A DNA stretch of 64,000 nucleotides, taken from positions 1 to 64,000 of the forward strand of contig DF237279.1 of assembly GCA_000708835.1 (NCBI GenBank), given 5' to 3'. Shown in pieces: positions 60,801 to 64,000 of this stretch (its first letter is position 1; every line of letters starts with the position of its first letter). Origin of the DNA: Klebsormidium nitens (Eukaryota > Streptophyta > Klebsormidiophyceae > Klebsormidiales > Klebsormidiaceae). The notes beneath the pieces are model-generated. The model was not told where the DNA came from. It made no database searches and saw only the letters and a program-made list of their open reading frames with translations. A program made the translations under genes and the position numbers.

Positions 60801-63800
60801 CCAAGAGATGGGTGAAGAAGGGGGTGCTTCTGTGCTGTCCGGAGAAACCGGAAGCGGTCCCGAATGGGTTTGCGAGGGGGAGCTGTTGGGGGCCGATGAA
60901 GGTACGCCGGAAAGCGGAAAGCGGCAAATGAAAATTGCTCATCCAGGGAGTGAAGAGATGGCAGAGCTACAAAACAGTGATGGAGAATTAGAAAGGGTGG
61001 AGATGACAACGCCACGCGGCAGAACGGGGGATCCGGAGAGAACCCTGCGCGCGCTTGGAACAGAGAGCGCGGACGAGAACGAGTTGGCCGGCGGCGATGA
61101 ACCGATGGGACACGTGGCGAGAGCGGAGCACGCTTACGTAGGTTCCATAAAGGGCCAAAATGCCAGTGGTCGGGAGGAAGAGACCGGTCACTCTGCTGCG
61201 GAGGAGAGAGACAGGGAGGTGACCGGGGGAGTGCTACCAGGGGCGGTAATGGAAGGACGGGAGGCACGACTGGGGATTGAATTGGGGAAGGCCGGGAACG
61301 GCGCGAAAGGGGCGGATCGGAGCGTTCCGGTCGCAGTAGAAAAAGCAGCGGAACTACGAAGGACGGAGGCGGCCGGGAAGAACGCGACAGCGGCGGAGCG
61401 GAGCGTTCCGGTCGCAGTAAATGCAGCGGAACTTCAAAGGGCGAAACAGGCGGAAACGGAACTGATAAAGGAGGTCTGGGTTGCGCTTTCGCCGCGAATC
61501 TGGGAACCACCCGCGGGACTGGTGCCAGGTCCAGGAGACGAACTGGAGGTGTTCGAGTTTGAGGCCTCGGACGGCGAACTGGAGGGAACGGAACGGGTTC
61601 CGGCGGAACCTGAAGTGGAAAAAGCCAGCGGAAATGGAAGCATCGTCCAGGAATCTGGTGAGGGAGCCAGGCTGGACGAACCCTGTTTGGAGATGAACGA
61701 CTTGGGCGGACTCAGTGCAAACGGTAGCAGTTTAGACGGAACGATTGTGGACGGAGTCATTGTGGGCGAAACCAGTGCGGGCGGAAGCAGTGTGGGCGGA
61801 AGCAGTGTGGACGGAACCAGTGGGGACGGTGGAGGCAGGGACGGAACGGAGCCGGACGGAATCGAGCTGGACGGACCAAGCCTAGACAGGACCAATTTGG
61901 ACCGAAAGAGGTTGGACGAACCAAAAGTGGACGGAACCGGCCTGGACGGAAACAGTCCGGACGGAACAGCTTTCGGCGGATCCGGCTTGGACGGAACCGA
62001 ACTGGACGGAACCAGTCTGAGGCAAACCAGCCTGGACAGCACCACTTTGGACGTCAGATCGGACGAAACGAGCTCAACCATAGCCAACGCGACCGGAACT
62101 GGTTTGGGCGGAACCAGTTTGGACGGAAACAGCCACGAAGAAGTCACTCGAAAAGGGAACGTGTCCAGCAGAAGCGGGCCGGTATCCGACGGAATGTCCT
62201 TGTTGCCGAAGCTGAAGTTGGGAGCGCGCGCAGAGAAAACGGCTGTGCCTGCGCGGACGGCAGAACGACGTTCCGCCGCGGAAGCGGAAGCTCCGGCCTT
62301 CGCAGGGGAGCTGCCGGAATTACGAGCAGCTCTGAAGCAGGTCAAGACGCGTGTGGCTAGCAGCCCGGAGCGCGCGAAGGTGAGACTCCTGACCGCGGTG
62401 CAGAGAAAGTCTTGAGGTTATGACATGATAAGATGTTTGTCCTATGGAGGCGTGTAGACCATTCAAAACTGCATGTCATGAGGGTTCAAAAGAAGGACAC
62501 GCAGTCACAGCTTTCGTGAAGACTAGTTTTGGTTTGGAATATGTTTATAGGAGGAATGGGAGATTGACTGAAAGTCAGGCTGTAGAATACTGGCTGGAGT
62601 CTCTGAGAGCAGCGCTTTATTGGAAGATAACAATGGGCAAAGTCTTTTCTGCAACGGCGTAAGGGATTTGGTTTGCTTGGACGATGCAAACTAGCTGAAG
62701 TCATCTCTTACCACTTTGAAGAGAGTCATCTTTTATGCCCCTTTCGGTGTCCAGGCTTAAGCATTCCGTGTAGAAAGGTTCGAAAAGCAGACATTGACTA
62801 TCTATTTCTTTGCACACGTCTCCAAACATCCCGCTTGAGAGTTCACAGCACGACAACCCGATAACCCACGAGCCAAAACACGTCGCCTATCAAACCATAA
62901 CCGATCTCTTCCCGGTATCGTTCCCCAGGTCAAGTCCCCGCGAAAGCGGAACGGCTTCGCTGCCACCTCTCTCGTCAACGGGCGCGCCGTCCTCGGCACC
63001 ACCCTCTCCCTGGCCCGGAAACAGGAGATTGCTGACGTCAGCGTGGACTCGTTTTTGAACTGGGACTTCATCGTCGGGGGCGAAGAAAGCGGCGGAGAGG
63101 GGGCTGTCGTTGCTGCTTCAGAATCGGTCTGTGGCGCTGGTTTGGAGATTGGGAATGCTGGTGCTTTAGAATCGGTCTCTGGCAGGGGTTTGGAAGTCGG
63201 TGCTTTGCAACCGGGTTCTGAAGGTGGATTGGAATTGGGTTCTGGCGGTTGTGTGGAAGGCGTCACGGAAGGCAAACCAAAGACAGTCACAGCCGATGGT
63301 TTTAGATCGGTCACAGCGGGGGTCTCAGAGGCCGACGTTACGGTCAGCGGTGGAGGATCGGTCACGGCCAGTGGTTCAGAGACGGCTTCTAAAGGAGAGG
63401 GAGAATTGGTTTTCGCCAGCGGGTTCAACTCCGCTTCAGCCCCCGGTTTAGAATCAGCCTCTGTCAATAGTGTAGATTCTGGTTTTGAGGGCGACGTAGA
63501 GCCGGGCTCTGGCAGTGGCTTCGCCGCGGCCAGCACTCCGGGGCTCCAGGAGATGTACGCGGGTGAGCTAGCTAATTCTGCCGCGTACACACCGGAACGG
63601 AAGGGAGTTGCCGACAATCGAGCGGTGCAAGGCGCGGCGGAAAAGTCTGGCGGATTCTCGCTAATGACCGAGCTCCATTGTGCACCCTTGGAGGGAAGTC
63701 CGGCGGAACCGCAACTCGGTCTAGTTGGAGACGAGGGGACGGAAAGCGGAACGGAAAGCGCGCGTGCTGGGGCCAGCTCTCACCGACCGGAATCTGCTGT

Positions 63801-64000
63801 TCCGTCGCCGGAGCCCCCGGCCGTCTCCTCAACGGAGCAGTCAGGACGGATTCAAACTCAGGAGAGGGGCGTGAAAGAGCCGCTTGGCATTCAGGAGGCT
63901 GACGTGGCACAGCCGGCTCACGTACGGGAGGATGACGCAACGGAGGCTGACGTGGCAGGGCTGGACAGGAAGTGGGAAGGTGACGTGGCGGGGCCGGAAG
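51868..64000 (+). CDS. Giant low-complexity, probably nuclear protein; runs off the window
   Basis: Unrecognised. Exons: 51868-52730, 53131-56033, 56406-56722, 56870-57007, 57121-57231, 58251-58537, 59109-62379 and 62929 to beyond 64000. All introns are GT-AG and the reading phase matches at every junction. This gives 2987 residues without a stop. An in-frame TGA at 51850 lies upstream of the first ATG. The composition suggests long disordered regions rich in Gly, Ser, Glu, Asp and Pro. Visible parts: N-terminal SP-rich stretches ending FFSPP; a block of SPPWK-type repeats at about 1065-1250; a basic PPRKRRDAERR signal at about 1432; tandem DVRSSRDAET-like repeats at about 1580-1690; 20-residue STDQD-type repeats at about 1755-1880; and a pentapeptide-like DGT.L region at about 2400-2550. 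Exons 4 and 6 are the least repetitive and might hold a domain. The many proline-directed serines suggest phosphorylation. The existence of the gene is likely; its function is unknown. Confidence 0.75.
55520..56033 (+). repeat. SPPW-type protein repeats in the giant gene
   Basis: Coding repeats of about 30-40 residues. Each ends or begins with a short motif such as RPISPPWKD, PPASPPWKT, RPSSPPRKD, RPGSPLFRS or LLGSPPWSV, alternating with GSPGA or GSPGV. DNA shows the same as repeated 'tcgcccccctggaaa'. All units are in one frame within exon 2. The motif combines a proline-directed serine with a tryptophan or basic residue. A linear binding or phosphorylation site is possible but unproven. Confidence 0.7.
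57855..58180 (+). repeat. Three extra copies of the exon-6 5' edge in the giant gene
   Basis: The acceptor edge of exon 6 is 'ccag|gatcatttgtcacgcccccggcggctacagccgcggcc', with 'catttgt' at 58254. Copies with 'cacttgt' lie at 57861, 57976 and 58134 (spacings 115, 158 and 120 bp). Each is preceded by a pyrimidine tract and AG, and followed by relatives of 'cgcccagccgcggccctcctgcgcca'. The intron stretches between them are also related ('aaaccacgaaaactcagaaaacc', 'aaaccctaaatt.cttatcacta'). The first copy is the most decayed. Confidence 0.8.
59225..59640 (+). repeat. Tandem DVRSSRDAET-like repeats at the start of exon 7
   Basis: Units of about 12-22 codons built on 'tcggacgtccgttcctcaagggacgcggaaac'. 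They encode variants of S-DVRSS-RDAE-T, for example DVRSSRDADTLGPL, DVRSSPDAETRRSS and DVRFSTESETSRSL. The repeat is visible at both DNA and protein level, which implies recent expansion. Several other frames are open here only because of this periodic, GC-rich composition. Confidence 0.75.
61690..62140 (+). repeat. Pentapeptide-like repeat region in exon 7
   Basis: Roughly 30 consecutive five-residue units such as LDGTS, VDGTG, LDGNS and LDGTE. The underlying DNA period is 15 bp ('ctggacggaaccag'). The period resembles pentapeptide-repeat (beta-helix) proteins, but the classic A(D/N)LXX pattern is only partly met and Asp-Gly dominates, so it could equally be a simple 15 bp minisatellite. Confidence 0.7.

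Noticed and set aside
60599-61510. 303-codon minus-strand frame rich in Pro, Ser and Arg
   Set aside because: Mirror of the GC-rich, periodic coding strand of giant-gene exon 7. The plus-strand frame is far longer and fits the splice phases.
61434-62345. 303-codon minus-strand frame (VPSSS/SKPVP-like repeats)
   Set aside because: Antisense reading of the 15 bp pentapeptide repeat; open only because of periodicity.
62802-63617. 271-codon minus-strand frame with Pro/Ser/Thr repeats
   Set aside because: Antisense to exon 8 of the giant gene, which is open in the correct phase from 62929 to the window end.

Overview
The window looks like nuclear DNA of a green-lineage eukaryote, most likely a streptophyte alga or early-diverging plant. 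That assignment is an inference. It rests on genes split by many GT-AG introns of about 0.1-2 kb, a glutaredoxin with a long plastid-type N-terminal extension, and a WDR26 protein that starts like plant WDR26. I see no operons, ribosome-binding sites, CRISPR arrays or bacterial-type genes.

Layout. (1) 1-24300: a gene-poor block made of old, diverged tandem repeats. Two module types (P, about 0.5 kb inside a 2 kb unit, and Q, about 3 kb) recur with a higher-order period of about 6.6-7 kb. No convincing coding gene lies there. (2) 24585-33734, minus: a complete nine-exon WDR26/GID7-like gene (LisH-CTLH-WD40, 605 aa by my model). (3) 33.7-39.4 kb: a direct tandem duplication of about 2.8 kb. Each copy holds a plus-strand gene for a secretory multi-pass membrane protein and the 5' end of WDR26. 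The second copy of WDR26 exon 1 has lost its donor splice site. Each membrane-protein paralogue has frame-breaking indels relative to the other. (4) 39849-44718, minus: a complete seven-exon glycine C-acetyltransferase (KBL, 451 aa). It is head-to-head with (5) 45466-47382, plus: a five-exon CPYC glutaredoxin (214 aa) with one GC-AG intron. (6) 47.4-51.8 kb: mostly unassigned, with one possible small minus-strand coding exon at 48.9-49.3 kb. (7) 51868 to the window end, plus: eight exons whose phases all agree, encoding the first roughly 2987 residues of a giant, low-complexity, probably nuclear protein that I do not recognise.

The most unusual signal is shared by three unrelated genes (WDR26, KBL and the giant gene). 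Diverged partial copies of an exon edge, together with its splice site and neighbouring intron sequence, lie in tandem inside the adjoining intron. Spacings run from about 115 to 230 bp, and one array is exactly 155 bp twice. At least seven junctions are affected. Some copies keep a usable AG or GT; others have lost it. Together with the repeat block and the 2.8 kb duplication, this suggests a locus with a high rate of short tandem duplication that repeatedly produces decoy splice sites.

No direct functional link between the genes is visible. WDR26 belongs to a ubiquitin-ligase complex, KBL to threonine/glycine metabolism and glutaredoxin to redox control. KBL and glutaredoxin share an upstream region of 747 bp, and WDR26 shares one of 660 bp with the membrane-protein gene.
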